From contig JANQJA010000016.1 of NCBI GenBank assembly GCA_028281885.1, positions 124,001 to 188,000 on the forward strand: a stretch of DNA of 64,000 nucleotides, read 5' to 3'. The position numbers and the translations under genes were made by a program. The notes below the pieces were generated by a model that worked only from the letters and a program-made list of their open reading frames with translations, had not been told where the DNA came from and did no database searches. The stretch's first letter is position 1, and each line of letters starts with the position of its first letter. Of this stretch, positions 56,794 to 64,000 are shown piece after piece. Origin of the DNA: Pseudomonadales bacterium. GTDB lineage: Bacteria; Pseudomonadota; Gammaproteobacteria; Pseudomonadales; Azotimanducaceae.

Positions 56794-57642
56794 CTAGTCG
56801 GTTTCTTCCTTGAGAATTTTCCAGAATGGGGATTCACGAATCAGAGTCAGGGTCTTGGTGGTCTGGTCCCGGTAGACGTCTGATTGATACGTCTGATTGA
56901 AGGTCACGCGCGCGACGTTCGGTTCGACGATTTCGAAACGTTCATAGTTAATGCCCACCTTGATAAAAGCGGGGCGGGTCAACCGTGAGCGACGCAGCCC
57001 CTCCCAGGCTCTTCGGCTTTGTTTGCCCGGCACTTCAAAATTATCGGCATAGTTAGCGAGATACTGGGGTACATTCTGCTCGGACCAGGCAGCGGCCCAC
57101 AGATCGATGGTTGAGATGAGTTCCTGTTTTACTGCGTCAGTGATCTGGGTAATGCCGGGGTCAGCGACTGGCGCCGTTTCGGTGGCCACGACCGGCTCTG
57201 CGGATGGCGGTGTGGCCGGCTGAGGTGTGGCCGGAGCCGGATCCGCTGATTGCACGGGTGGACTGCTCTCCTGCTCCGGGGCGACGGCCGTTGTTGTCAC
57301 CAGATCCGCATCGACCATCGGTTCTCCAGGTTCAGCAGGTGCCTCGATGAGTTTGTCGCCACGAAAATAGCCATTGTAGACGGTACCGTCCGGCAGGATC
57401 ATGCTGCCGGGCCCCTCGCGGAGGTCGTTTTTGAAGTTGCCGACGAATCGGGTCCCGTCTTCCCAGTAGATGGTGCCCTTGCCGGATCGCTTGCCGTCCA
57501 GGACGCCGCCCACATAGCGAGTGCCATCGGACCAGATCAGCGTGCCGGTCTCAAGGCCCGTTTCCGTTGGTTCTTCTGCAGCAAAGGTCGGCACACTCAG
57601 TGACACGATGAGTGATAGGGCCAAGCCCAGCAAATATTTCAC
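56794..57642 (-). CDS. secreted MORN-repeat protein with Cds6-like (NTF2-type) domain
   Basis: 282 residues from a GTG at 57642, with a signal peptide ending in FAAEEP. Three MORN repeats (GTLIWSDGTRYVGGVLDGKRSGKG, then GTIYWEDGTRFVGNFKNDLREG, then GTVYNGYFRG) span about 32-95. A Pro/Ala/Thr linker follows, then a C-terminal domain with AWSEQNVPQYLANYADNFEVPG and TFNQTYQSDVYRDQTTKTL. The C-terminal domain resembles the extra domain of Cds6-type L,D-transpeptidases and other NTF2-like folds. Periplasmic, function unknown. No enzyme active site is visible. Confidence 0.83.
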   Translation of the reverse strand: MKYLLGLALSLIVSLSVPTFAAEEPTETGLETGTLIWSDGTRYVGGVLDGKRSGKGTIYWEDGTRFVGNFKNDLREGPGSMILPDGTVYNGYFRGDKLIEAPAEPGEPMVDADLVTTTAVAPEQESSPPVQSADPAPATPQPATPPSAEPVVATETAPVADPGITQITDAVKQELISTIDLWAAAWSEQNVPQYLANYADNFEVPGKQSRRAWEGLRRSRLTRPAFIKVGINYERFEIVEPNVARVTFNQTYQSDVYRDQTTKTLTLIRESPFWKILKEETD

Positions 57643-57675
57643 GACACAGGTTCCAGCTGCCCAGAGGTGGGCATG

Positions 57676-58647
57676 TTAGCGCGAAAGCAGCCTGGCTTGC
57701 ACGGCGGCTGACATCAACTGGCGGGGATCGATGATCCAGGGGCCATCGCGTTTCAGCGTCACCTCGATCAGGCCGTTCGCCCGATGTTCCCTGTCGCCGT
57801 CGAATTCCACAATACCCCGGCCCGTGATCTGATGAGGGCTATCGAGCTGCAGTCGATCGATCGACTGGACCATAACATCGCCGTAGAGGCCGGCGGAGAT
57901 AGGAACCCGAACCTGGTGTTGAGCGGGTTCGCCCAGTGTCAAAGCAACGCCGAAGTCGTCTTCATGGAAACTTGGCATCAAGTACCCTCCGATTGGCGAC
58001 AGGCCAATGGAAGCGGGTTCTGACCGGGCGAGAAACAGATGCCTCAGTTTGTCGGGTTCAAACGGCAACAGGTTACCGATCACGTCGTCTTCAATCACTG
58101 CAGCATCGATGAGCGCTGTTGATTGCCAGGCGGGTGTCGACAGGTGAATTCTTTTTGCCCGCAGGCAGTGTTCCTGGTGCGGCAGCTGACCGCTCGCAAC
58201 GATGCCAGCGGCGGCGCCGGCGACCGATGCTTCGATCATATAGGGGAATACGTTGTTCGTCCCGGTGGATAGTGGCAGCAGGATAGCATCGGGTTTTGAC
58301 TGGGCAACAATTCGATGGGTGCCATCGCCCCCGAGGGCGACAAAGGTTCGACAGCCCCGATCCCACATCTCCGTCACTGTGCGCCTGGTATCCTCGGCCG
58401 AGTGGGATGGCTTTGTCCTGATCAGAGTAATGGCGTCGCGCTCCGGCAGGTTTTCGGTGGCCCGCCGGCTGATGCGAAAGGGATCATCGGATAACACCAC
58501 TTCGGTGACTCCCTGAGTAATCGCGCCCAGTACCAGTCGCGTTACCTGATGCTGCTTGTGTTCGTTTGTGCTGACGGATGCGCGTGCCGCGATACGGCGA
58601 ACATCCTTTCCGGACATGGGATTGACGATGATGCCGAGTTTCGTCAT
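57676..58647 (-). CDS. ATP-NAD kinase-like (AcoX family) protein
   Basis: 323 residues from the ATG at 58647; the open frame runs to 58773 without family character. KLGIIVNPMSGKDVRR at the start and TFVALGGDGTHRIVAQ with the kinase GGDG motif, then LLPLSTGTNNVFPYM. It belongs to the ATP-NAD/AcoX kinase superfamily and is different from the housekeeping nadK at 7455. The role is unknown; some members sit in acetoin operons, which this one does not. yaaA ends 10 bases upstream. Confidence 0.85.
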   Translation of the reverse strand: MTKLGIIVNPMSGKDVRRIAARASVSTNEHKQHQVTRLVLGAITQGVTEVVLSDDPFRISRRATENLPERDAITLIRTKPSHSAEDTRRTVTEMWDRGCRTFVALGGDGTHRIVAQSKPDAILLPLSTGTNNVFPYMIEASVAGAAAGIVASGQLPHQEHCLRAKRIHLSTPAWQSTALIDAAVIEDDVIGNLLPFEPDKLRHLFLARSEPASIGLSPIGGYLMPSFHEDDFGVALTLGEPAQHQVRVPISAGLYGDVMVQSIDRLQLDSPHQITGRGIVEFDGDREHRANGLIEVTLKRDGPWIIDPRQLMSAAVQARLLSR

Positions 58648-58657
58648 AACCGGGCTG

Positions 58658-59428
58658 TCAGGAACGTCGCGTAAAGACCCAGTCGAGTTCCGTTGAGTGG
58701 CTTTCGCTGAACTGATACCCGTCGACATCAAACTTTTTGATGTTTTCTGGCGTCGTAATCCTGTTTTGGACAATAAAGGTGGCCATCTGGCCCCTCGCTT
58801 TCTTGGCGAAGAAGGCGAGTACCTTGTAGCTGCCCTTGTGATACTCCTTGAAGATCGGTGTGATCACTTTCCCCGGGAGCAGATCCGGTTTTATTGCCTT
58901 GAAGTATTCGTTCGAAGCGAGGTTAACCAGTGTCTTGTTGCGGTGACTGGCGAGCGTGTCTCCCAGTTGCTTGGTGATGGCGTCATTCCAGAACGCATAG
59001 AGGTCTTTGCCTCGCTTGTTGGGAAGTTTGGTTCCCATCTCCAGCCGATAGGGCTGGATCAGGTCCAGTGGCCTCAAAACGCCATAGAGACCTGACAGGA
59101 TACGGAGATTTTTCTGTACGAAGTTGAGATCGCGTGCGGAATAGGCGTCGACATCAAGTCCGATGTAGACATCTCCCCGGAATGCCAGGATTGATTGCTT
59201 CGCATTGCGTTGGTTGAACGACGGCTTCCAGGCCTTGAAACGCTGTGCGTTGAGCTCTGCGAGTTTGTCGCTGATTCCCATCATCTTTGAGAGGGACCTG
59301 GGGCTTTCTTTCTTGAGGATCTTGATGAGTTCTCTGGAGCGGTTCAGCTGGTCGGGGATGGTCGCTTTATCGATACTCGGCGGCGTGTCGAAGTCCATTG
59401 TTTTTGCCGGCGAAATGACCGTTAACAT
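58658..59428 (-). CDS. yaaA: YaaA (DUF328) peroxide-stress protein
   Basis: 256 residues: MLTVISPAKTMDFDTPP, SKLMGISDKLAELN-type text (SKMMGISDKLAELNAQRF), FRGDVYIGLDVDAYSARDLNF and LRILSGLYGVLRPLDLIQPYRLEMGTKL. E. coli YaaA lowers free iron under peroxide stress and binds DNA. Cytosolic. Confidence 0.95.
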   Translation of the reverse strand: MLTVISPAKTMDFDTPPSIDKATIPDQLNRSRELIKILKKESPRSLSKMMGISDKLAELNAQRFKAWKPSFNQRNAKQSILAFRGDVYIGLDVDAYSARDLNFVQKNLRILSGLYGVLRPLDLIQPYRLEMGTKLPNKRGKDLYAFWNDAITKQLGDTLASHRNKTLVNLASNEYFKAIKPDLLPGKVITPIFKEYHKGSYKVLAFFAKKARGQMATFIVQNRITTPENIKKFDVDGYQFSESHSTELDWVFTRRS

Positions 59429-59567
59429 GGCGTCTGCGCTCTTTGGAGAAAGATCGAAGAATACAAGATGTCCCAGGTCAGCGCGAGTGTGGCCCCCTGA
59501 TTAGACATGCCCCGCGGCTTGAAGCAAAATTCCGGTTTATGCGCGCGCTTTCGACTGGACTGACAGA

Positions 59568-61934
59568 ATGAAAAATCCGCTCAGACGTTGGGATGTATTC
59601 CTTACTCTGATCGTTTTTTTGCTTACGATCCCGGCCGAGCGTCTCGAGCTGTTTTCCATGGTCGAAGATCAGACCATTTCCCTGCGACATACTTTTCGAA
59701 CGACCTTCGGGCCAGACGCGTTAATGACGCTGCGTGATGACATCATGCTGGTCGCTCTCGATGAAGCGCTTTACGAAGAGTACGGCAGTTTCCCATTCCG
59801 GCGGACTGACCTTGGCAAGATCGCCGAGCGTCTGTCGCAACTGGGAGCGAGTGTTGTAGTTCTCGATTTCCTGATGGACTTTCGCAGCTCCTATGGCGAA
59901 GACGATCCAACGGCTGAGATGTTCCGTCGGGCCGGCAATGTGCTACTGGTTTCCTATGCAGGTTTTTCAGATGGTGAGTTTTCGGGATTGACCTACCCGA
60001 CTGAAGCACTGGATGCTGAAACGCGCAGCGGATATTCGAATCTCGAACCAACCAGCGCGATTATCGACAACCTGGCCCGATTACGGGTCCATGAGGATAT
60101 CGCCAATAACCGTGATGGGTTCCCCATCGCAATTCAGGCACTGGCCATGCATCAGGGGGCCGACCCGGTGTTGCGGGATGGCGTGCTCACGGTGGGCGAT
60201 ATCACTGCGCCTCTGGACCAGTTTGGGGATATCTACATCGATTTCCCTCGACTGGATCCGGACACCCAGTATCTGCACGAAGGTGCCGCGGGATTCTCGG
60301 CGCTCGAGATTCTCGACCTGGATGAGGTGTCTGCCGAGGAACTGGAAGAATATCGCTATGTGTTTGAAGACAAGATTGTGCTTGTTGGTGATACCTGGGA
60401 GGTCACGCACGATAAGTTCAATACACCAATCGGCCCGGTCTATGGTGTCGAGATTATTGCCAGCACCATCCACACGCTGCTGAACGGTTCACCGCTCAGG
60501 CCAGCCAGCCTGCTGGTAGAAAACGTATCTGCCGGTATATTCCTCGTCCTGCTGTTGCTGACGGGTGTGGTGGCCAGTGTCTGGATTCGGCTTATCCTGG
60601 TGTGCCTGTGCTTTGTTGCCTTTGCAGTCGGCGCGACGGCCCTGTATGTGTCTTCTGGTCTGGTCATCTCGATGACTTATGCGCTGCTGGCTGGATTACT
60701 GTGCGTCATATTCATGAGCTTGCGTTTCTACCAGTTGTCGGAGCGTGCCCAGCTGCGATCAGCGGCAGATTCAGCCGAGAGCAATCGAATGCTGGGACTG
60801 GCTTATCAGGGTCAGGGTCAGCTCGATGCAGCGATGGAGAAATACCGTCGCTGTCCGCTTGAGCCGGAAACCTATGAGCTCGTCTACAACCTGGGCCTCG
60901 ATTATGAGCGCAAACGACAGTACAACAAGGCACAGTCGAGCTATGAGTTTATTGCCGAAACAGCGCCGGACTTTCGGGATGTGGAGAAGCGTATCAAGCG
61001 CTGTGAGTCCATGGATGATGCGATGCTGATGGGTGGTGGTGCCACTCACAGTCTGCTGGGCGGTACGGTTGTCAATGAAGATGGCAGTGTCGAGAAACCG
61101 ATGCTTGGCCGCTATCGGATCGAGAAGGAACTGGGGCAGGGGGCAATGGGGACGGTTTATCTGGGTACCGATCCCAAGATCAATCGTGCTGTGGCCATCA
61201 AGACCATGGCGTTGTCGATGGAGTTCGCCGACGATGAGCTAAAAGAGGTCAAGGAGCGTTTCTTCCGTGAGGCTGAGTCGGCGGGCCGGCTCAGTCATCC
61301 CAATATTGTTGGAATTTTTGATGCTGGTGAGGAAAGCGACCTCGCTTATATTGCCATGGAATTGCTCAAAGGCAGCGACCTGGATGACTATATCAAGGAA
61401 GGTAATCTGCTGCCGCTGGATACGGTACTTGATATCGGCATCCAGTGCGCTGAGGCGCTGGACTATGCCCATTCGCAGCACGTGGTTCACCGTGACATCA
61501 AGCCGTCCAATATCATGTATGACGCGGAAAGCCGTCAGATCAAGATTACCGACTTCGGTATTGCACGTATTTCTGATGCCAGTCGGACGAAAACCGGCAC
61601 GGTACTCGGGACGCCCAACTATATGTCGCCCGAACAATGTATGGGCAAGCATGTTGATGGGCGCTCAGATCTGTTTTCCCTCGGAGTGGTACTCTATCAG
61701 CTCTGCTCTGGGGGCCTGCCGTTCAAGGGTGAGTCAATGGCAACGCTGATGTACGCTATTGTGCACGATGCGCCCATTGACGTGAAAAAGTACCGTCCGG
61801 ATATTCCGCCGACGCTTCGCAAGGTCATCCACAATGCTATTGGCAAGAAACCAGAGAAGCGTTACCCGAACGGCAAGAAGATGGCGGAGCATTTAATGAT
61901 TTGTCGCCAGAGGCTCGCAAAGGAGTCCTCCTAG
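59568..61934 (+). CDS. CHASE2-sensor serine/threonine protein kinase with TPR linker
   Basis: 788 residues in order: N-terminal membrane helix (about 10-25); extracytoplasmic CHASE2 domain (about 45-310, with DDIMLVALDEALYEEYGSFPFRR, DFLMDF and KIVLVGDTWEVTHDKFNTPIGPVYGVEIIA); and about three membrane helices (320-385). A TPR-like linker (about 400-480) leads to a Hanks-type kinase from about 512. The kinase has GQGAMGTVYLG, AIK, HRDIKPSNIM, DFGIA, GTPNYMSPEQ. Senses an unknown signal outside the membrane and phosphorylates Ser/Thr inside. It begins a cluster with a PP2C phosphatase (7 bases on), an FHA protein and a FecR-like protein. Confidence 0.93.
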   Translation: MKNPLRRWDVFLTLIVFLLTIPAERLELFSMVEDQTISLRHTFRTTFGPDALMTLRDDIMLVALDEALYEEYGSFPFRRTDLGKIAERLSQLGASVVVLDFLMDFRSSYGEDDPTAEMFRRAGNVLLVSYAGFSDGEFSGLTYPTEALDAETRSGYSNLEPTSAIIDNLARLRVHEDIANNRDGFPIAIQALAMHQGADPVLRDGVLTVGDITAPLDQFGDIYIDFPRLDPDTQYLHEGAAGFSALEILDLDEVSAEELEEYRYVFEDKIVLVGDTWEVTHDKFNTPIGPVYGVEIIASTIHTLLNGSPLRPASLLVENVSAGIFLVLLLLTGVVASVWIRLILVCLCFVAFAVGATALYVSSGLVISMTYALLAGLLCVIFMSLRFYQLSERAQLRSAADSAESNRMLGLAYQGQGQLDAAMEKYRRCPLEPETYELVYNLGLDYERKRQYNKAQSSYEFIAETAPDFRDVEKRIKRCESMDDAMLMGGGATHSLLGGTVVNEDGSVEKPMLGRYRIEKELGQGAMGTVYLGTDPKINRAVAIKTMALSMEFADDELKEVKERFFREAESAGRLSHPNIVGIFDAGEESDLAYIAMELLKGSDLDDYIKEGNLLPLDTVLDIGIQCAEALDYAHSQHVVHRDIKPSNIMYDAESRQIKITDFGIARISDASRTKTGTVLGTPNYMSPEQCMGKHVDGRSDLFSLGVVLYQLCSGGLPFKGESMATLMYAIVHDAPIDVKKYRPDIPPTLRKVIHNAIGKKPEKRYPNGKKMAEHLMICRQRLAKESS

Positions 61935-61941
61935 AGACGCT

Positions 61942-62781
61942 ATGAGTGTGAACCTGAAAGGCAAGGTCGACTTTATCGCCCAGACGGATGTGGGACAGGT
62001 AAGGGACCACAATGAAGATTACATCAGCTGCGTCGAGCAGCTGGGCATTGCGGTGCTGGCTGATGGCATGGGCGGGCTGAATGCCGGCGAGGTGGCGAGT
62101 TCAATGTCGGTCAATCTGATGATTGATGAACTGGTCAAATGGCGCGACGGAGACAGCGACGTCGAACTTGAACTTCCGGATGACACCGAAGATCTTCCCC
62201 AGGTTGCCCGGATCGTCAAATTTCTGATCGAGAAGACCAACAGCGCCGTGTTTCACGTTTCTCAAACCCAGCCGCAATGTCGGGGAATGGGAACGACGAT
62301 CATTGCCAGCGTGTTCCACGACAATAAGGTGATTATCGGTCACATCGGTGACTCCCGGGTCTACCGCTATCGGGACGGCAAGCTGGAGCAGGTGACCAAA
62401 GATCACAGCTTCGTTCAGGAGCTGATTGACAAAGGTGTGTATACAAAGGAAGAGGCGCGCGAATCCAACCGCAAGAATGTGGTGACCCGGGCACTTGGCG
62501 TAGGGCCCACGGTCGAAGCAGAAGTTCATGAACACAAGACTCGGACGGGGGACATCTATCTGATGTGCTCGGATGGACTGAGTGACCTGGTAGCCGACGC
62601 CGATATCGAGACGACCTTCAAGGAACTGGGAAACAATTTGTCAGAAGTGGCGGGGCACCTCGTTAACGTAGCCAACGCCAGCGGTGGCAAGGACAATATT
62701 TCTATCGTGCTTGCCCGCGTCTCAAAGCCATATCCGGCCGATGGCAACCTGATTAGCAAGATTACGAACTGGTTCGATTGA
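61942..62781 (+). CDS. PP2C-type serine/threonine phosphatase
   Basis: 279 residues with all PP2C metal motifs: TDVGQVRDHNEDYISC, VLADGMGGLNAGEVAS, CRGMGTTIIASVF, IGHIGDSRVYRYRDGKLEQVTKDHS, and YLMCSDGLSDLV ending SGGKDNISIVLARV. Soluble. It should reverse the phosphorylation made by the kinase encoded 7 bases upstream. Confidence 0.95.
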   Translation: MSVNLKGKVDFIAQTDVGQVRDHNEDYISCVEQLGIAVLADGMGGLNAGEVASSMSVNLMIDELVKWRDGDSDVELELPDDTEDLPQVARIVKFLIEKTNSAVFHVSQTQPQCRGMGTTIIASVFHDNKVIIGHIGDSRVYRYRDGKLEQVTKDHSFVQELIDKGVYTKEEARESNRKNVVTRALGVGPTVEAEVHEHKTRTGDIYLMCSDGLSDLVADADIETTFKELGNNLSEVAGHLVNVANASGGKDNISIVLARVSKPYPADGNLISKITNWFD

Positions 62782-62802
62782 GCCCTCGGGAGACATTCGC
62801 GC

Positions 62803-63441
62803 TTGAAAATTGTGATCATCAAGGACAACAAGCCGATTGATCAGATCAACGTGAACTCGGGCAGGGTGACCATTGGCCGTAAGTCTGACTGCGACATCCC
62901 TGTCAAAGACCCCGCTGTCAGCGGCCTGCATGCTGTGATTGAGCAGGTCAAGGATCGATTTGTCATTCGCGATGAGAACAGCACCAATGGCATCTACGTT
63001 AAGGGTCGCCGCGTCAAGGAACACATCCTGCACCATGAAGACGTCGTGACCGTTGGCGAGCACCGACTGCGTTTCCTGATTGTCGAGCAAGCGGTCAAGA
63101 AATCGTCAGCTGCCGAGTCCAGGTCAGCGCCGGCTGAGTCAAAACCGGGTAGCGCGACGCCGGAAATCACGAGGGCTTTCCTGACGGTGACCGGCGGCAA
63201 GCAGGCGGGAACGAGAGTCGATCTGGTGGAGGGTATGACCACCATCGGTAAACCCGGGGTACAGGTAGCGGCCATTTCCAGAAGGCCCCAGGGACATTTC
63301 ATTATCCACGTCGACGGCGGCAAGGACCGTGAGCGGGTGCCGATGGTCAATGGCGAACCCATTGGATTCAAGTCGCGCAAGCTGGAAACCGGCGATGTCA
63401 TTGTTGTTGCTGGCATCGAGATGACTTATGAGTTCGCCTGA
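62803..63441 (+). CDS. FHA-domain protein
   Basis: 212 residues from a TTG at 62803 (GGGAG upstream). FHA domain at about 10-95 with the phospho-threonine-binding set GRKSDCDIPVKDPAVSGLHAVIEQ and DENSTNGIYVKGRRV. A linker with Ser/Ala/Pro precedes a second beta-rich, FHA-like region (ITRAFLTVTGGKQAGTRVDLVEGMTTIGKPG) that lacks the usual binding residues. It probably reads phosphothreonines made by the kinase two genes upstream. Confidence 0.92.
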   Translation: MKIVIIKDNKPIDQINVNSGRVTIGRKSDCDIPVKDPAVSGLHAVIEQVKDRFVIRDENSTNGIYVKGRRVKEHILHHEDVVTVGEHRLRFLIVEQAVKKSSAAESRSAPAESKPGSATPEITRAFLTVTGGKQAGTRVDLVEGMTTIGKPGVQVAAISRRPQGHFIIHVDGGKDRERVPMVNGEPIGFKSRKLETGDVIVVAGIEMTYEFA

Positions 63442-63572
63442 CAGGAGGATGAACTTCCGGACAGACGGTGCGACGAGCGGTCAAATGGGGATTAAACTGG
63501 CGCTCAGATTCTGGAACCACCTGGTCGAGCGACGTGGGCGTGTATGACCTTTCGGCCACTATCGGAGGCAAT

Positions 63573-64000
63573 ATGAAGCAAACACCGATCACACTGGTCC
63601 TGTTACTTTCTACTTTACTGGTGGGCTATGCCGGTTCGGCCATGGGAAGAGAGCCACCGGTCGCCAAGCTGGTGCAGGTAGAAGGTAATGTCGAATACAG
63701 CCGCAACGGAGACTCCTGGCGTGCTGTTCGTCGCACCAAATACCTGTTTCCCGGCTACCAGGTTCGTTCTGGCAAGGATGGACGTGGCAAGCTGATCAAC
63801 CAGAAAACGGGACTGTCCCAGGATCTGGGTCGCAATACTCTGATCGAGGTTCAGGGGGACAAGATCACCGTAATCGATGGGCGGCTGTCAAAGCCGGAAG
63901 AAGAGTCGGTGTCCATCTGGGAAAGCCTCGCCAATAAGTTTGCCAAGGCGCAGCGATATACCACCGTGCGGCGTAGCTATACGGACGGGGAAGAGGCTGC
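63573..64000 (+). CDS. FecR-like exported protein (3' end beyond window)
   Basis: ATG at 63573 with GGAGG about 8 bases upstream; 142 codons before the window ends. Signal peptide MKQTPITLVLLLSTLLVGYAGSA, then PVAKLVQVEGNVEYSRNGDSWRAVRRTKYLFPGYQVRSG, which resembles the start of periplasmic FecR domains (often found beside CHASE2 proteins). The frame stays open to the last base. A link with the CHASE2 kinase is inferred from gene order; about 130 bases separate it from the FHA gene. Confidence 0.75.
   Translation, partial: MKQTPITLVLLLSTLLVGYAGSAMGREPPVAKLVQVEGNVEYSRNGDSWRAVRRTKYLFPGYQVRSGKDGRGKLINQKTGLSQDLGRNTLIEVQGDKITVIDGRLSKPEEESVSIWESLANKFAKAQRYTTVRRSYTDGEEA

Noticed and set aside
56568..56837. 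89-residue frame with two IQRRAAEG repeats
   Set aside because: The amino-acid repeats come straight from the intergenic DNA repeats; the frame overlaps the MORN gene end and has no ribosome site.

Overview
The window looks like ordinary chromosome from a Gammaproteobacterium (about 55-58% GC by eye), probably marine or sodium-cycling and related to the Pseudomonadales. The evidence is a complete Na+-translocating NADH:quinone reductase operon (nqrABCDEF), a Pseudomonas-type methylthioinosine phosphorylase, a GDH-180 type NAD-glutamate dehydrogenase, a class 2 dihydroorotate dehydrogenase next to rmf, and a lexA/topA/mfd/gap/nqr neighbourhood. From memory, the order nadK - rhomboid - pepN - bat operon - gdhB - pyrD - rmf - slt - usp - topA - lexA - mtiP - csiV - mfd - gap - nqrA-F follows the P. 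aeruginosa chromosome (about PA3088 down to PA2994). The interspersed genes are lineage-specific additions. I see no tRNA, rRNA, CRISPR array, transposase or prophage gene.

Layout. 1-4080 (minus): an iron-type operon, DUF4856 lipoprotein with calcium-binding repeats -> imelysin-like lipoprotein -> FecA-like TonB receptor (cut by the window edge), behind a good Fur-box candidate at 4121-4139. 4242-7267: a small split-barrel lipoprotein, a secreted metzincin and cysE. 7455-13731: nadK, a MobA-like nucleotidyltransferase and XdhC-like pair, a GlpG-like rhomboid and pepN. 13734-20699 (minus): moxR-DUF58-DUF4381-batA-batBC-batD. 20858-26914: gdhB, pyrD and rmf. 27202-35540: amtB, ddl, a ZntR-like MerR regulator with a palindromic site, then an slt-tatD-glutaredoxin-S9 peptidase run and usp. 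35666-44057: a membrane protein, topA, lexA (two SOS boxes), mscS, hpt, a SapC-like gene, mtiP and csiV. 44032-50317: mfd, a retropepsin-like protease and a long GAPDH with a terminator. 50546-56447: nqrA-F. 56448-56793: a non-coding block of degenerate GC-rich repeats exactly where the Pseudomonas-like synteny stops. 56794-end: a MORN-repeat protein, an AcoX-type NAD kinase homologue, yaaA, and a Ser/Thr phospho-signalling cluster (CHASE2 kinase, PP2C phosphatase, FHA protein, FecR-like protein cut by the window end).

How the genes work together. The strongest functional units are the Fur-type iron operon, the MoxR/Bat envelope-stress operon, the Na+-NQR respiratory operon and the kinase-phosphatase-FHA-FecR cluster. 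The least described are the DUF4856/imelysin/TonB receptor set and the CHASE2 kinase module. The rest is housekeeping: DNA topology and SOS control, purine and methylthio salvage, murein turnover, nitrogen and glutamate metabolism, and NAD(P) synthesis.
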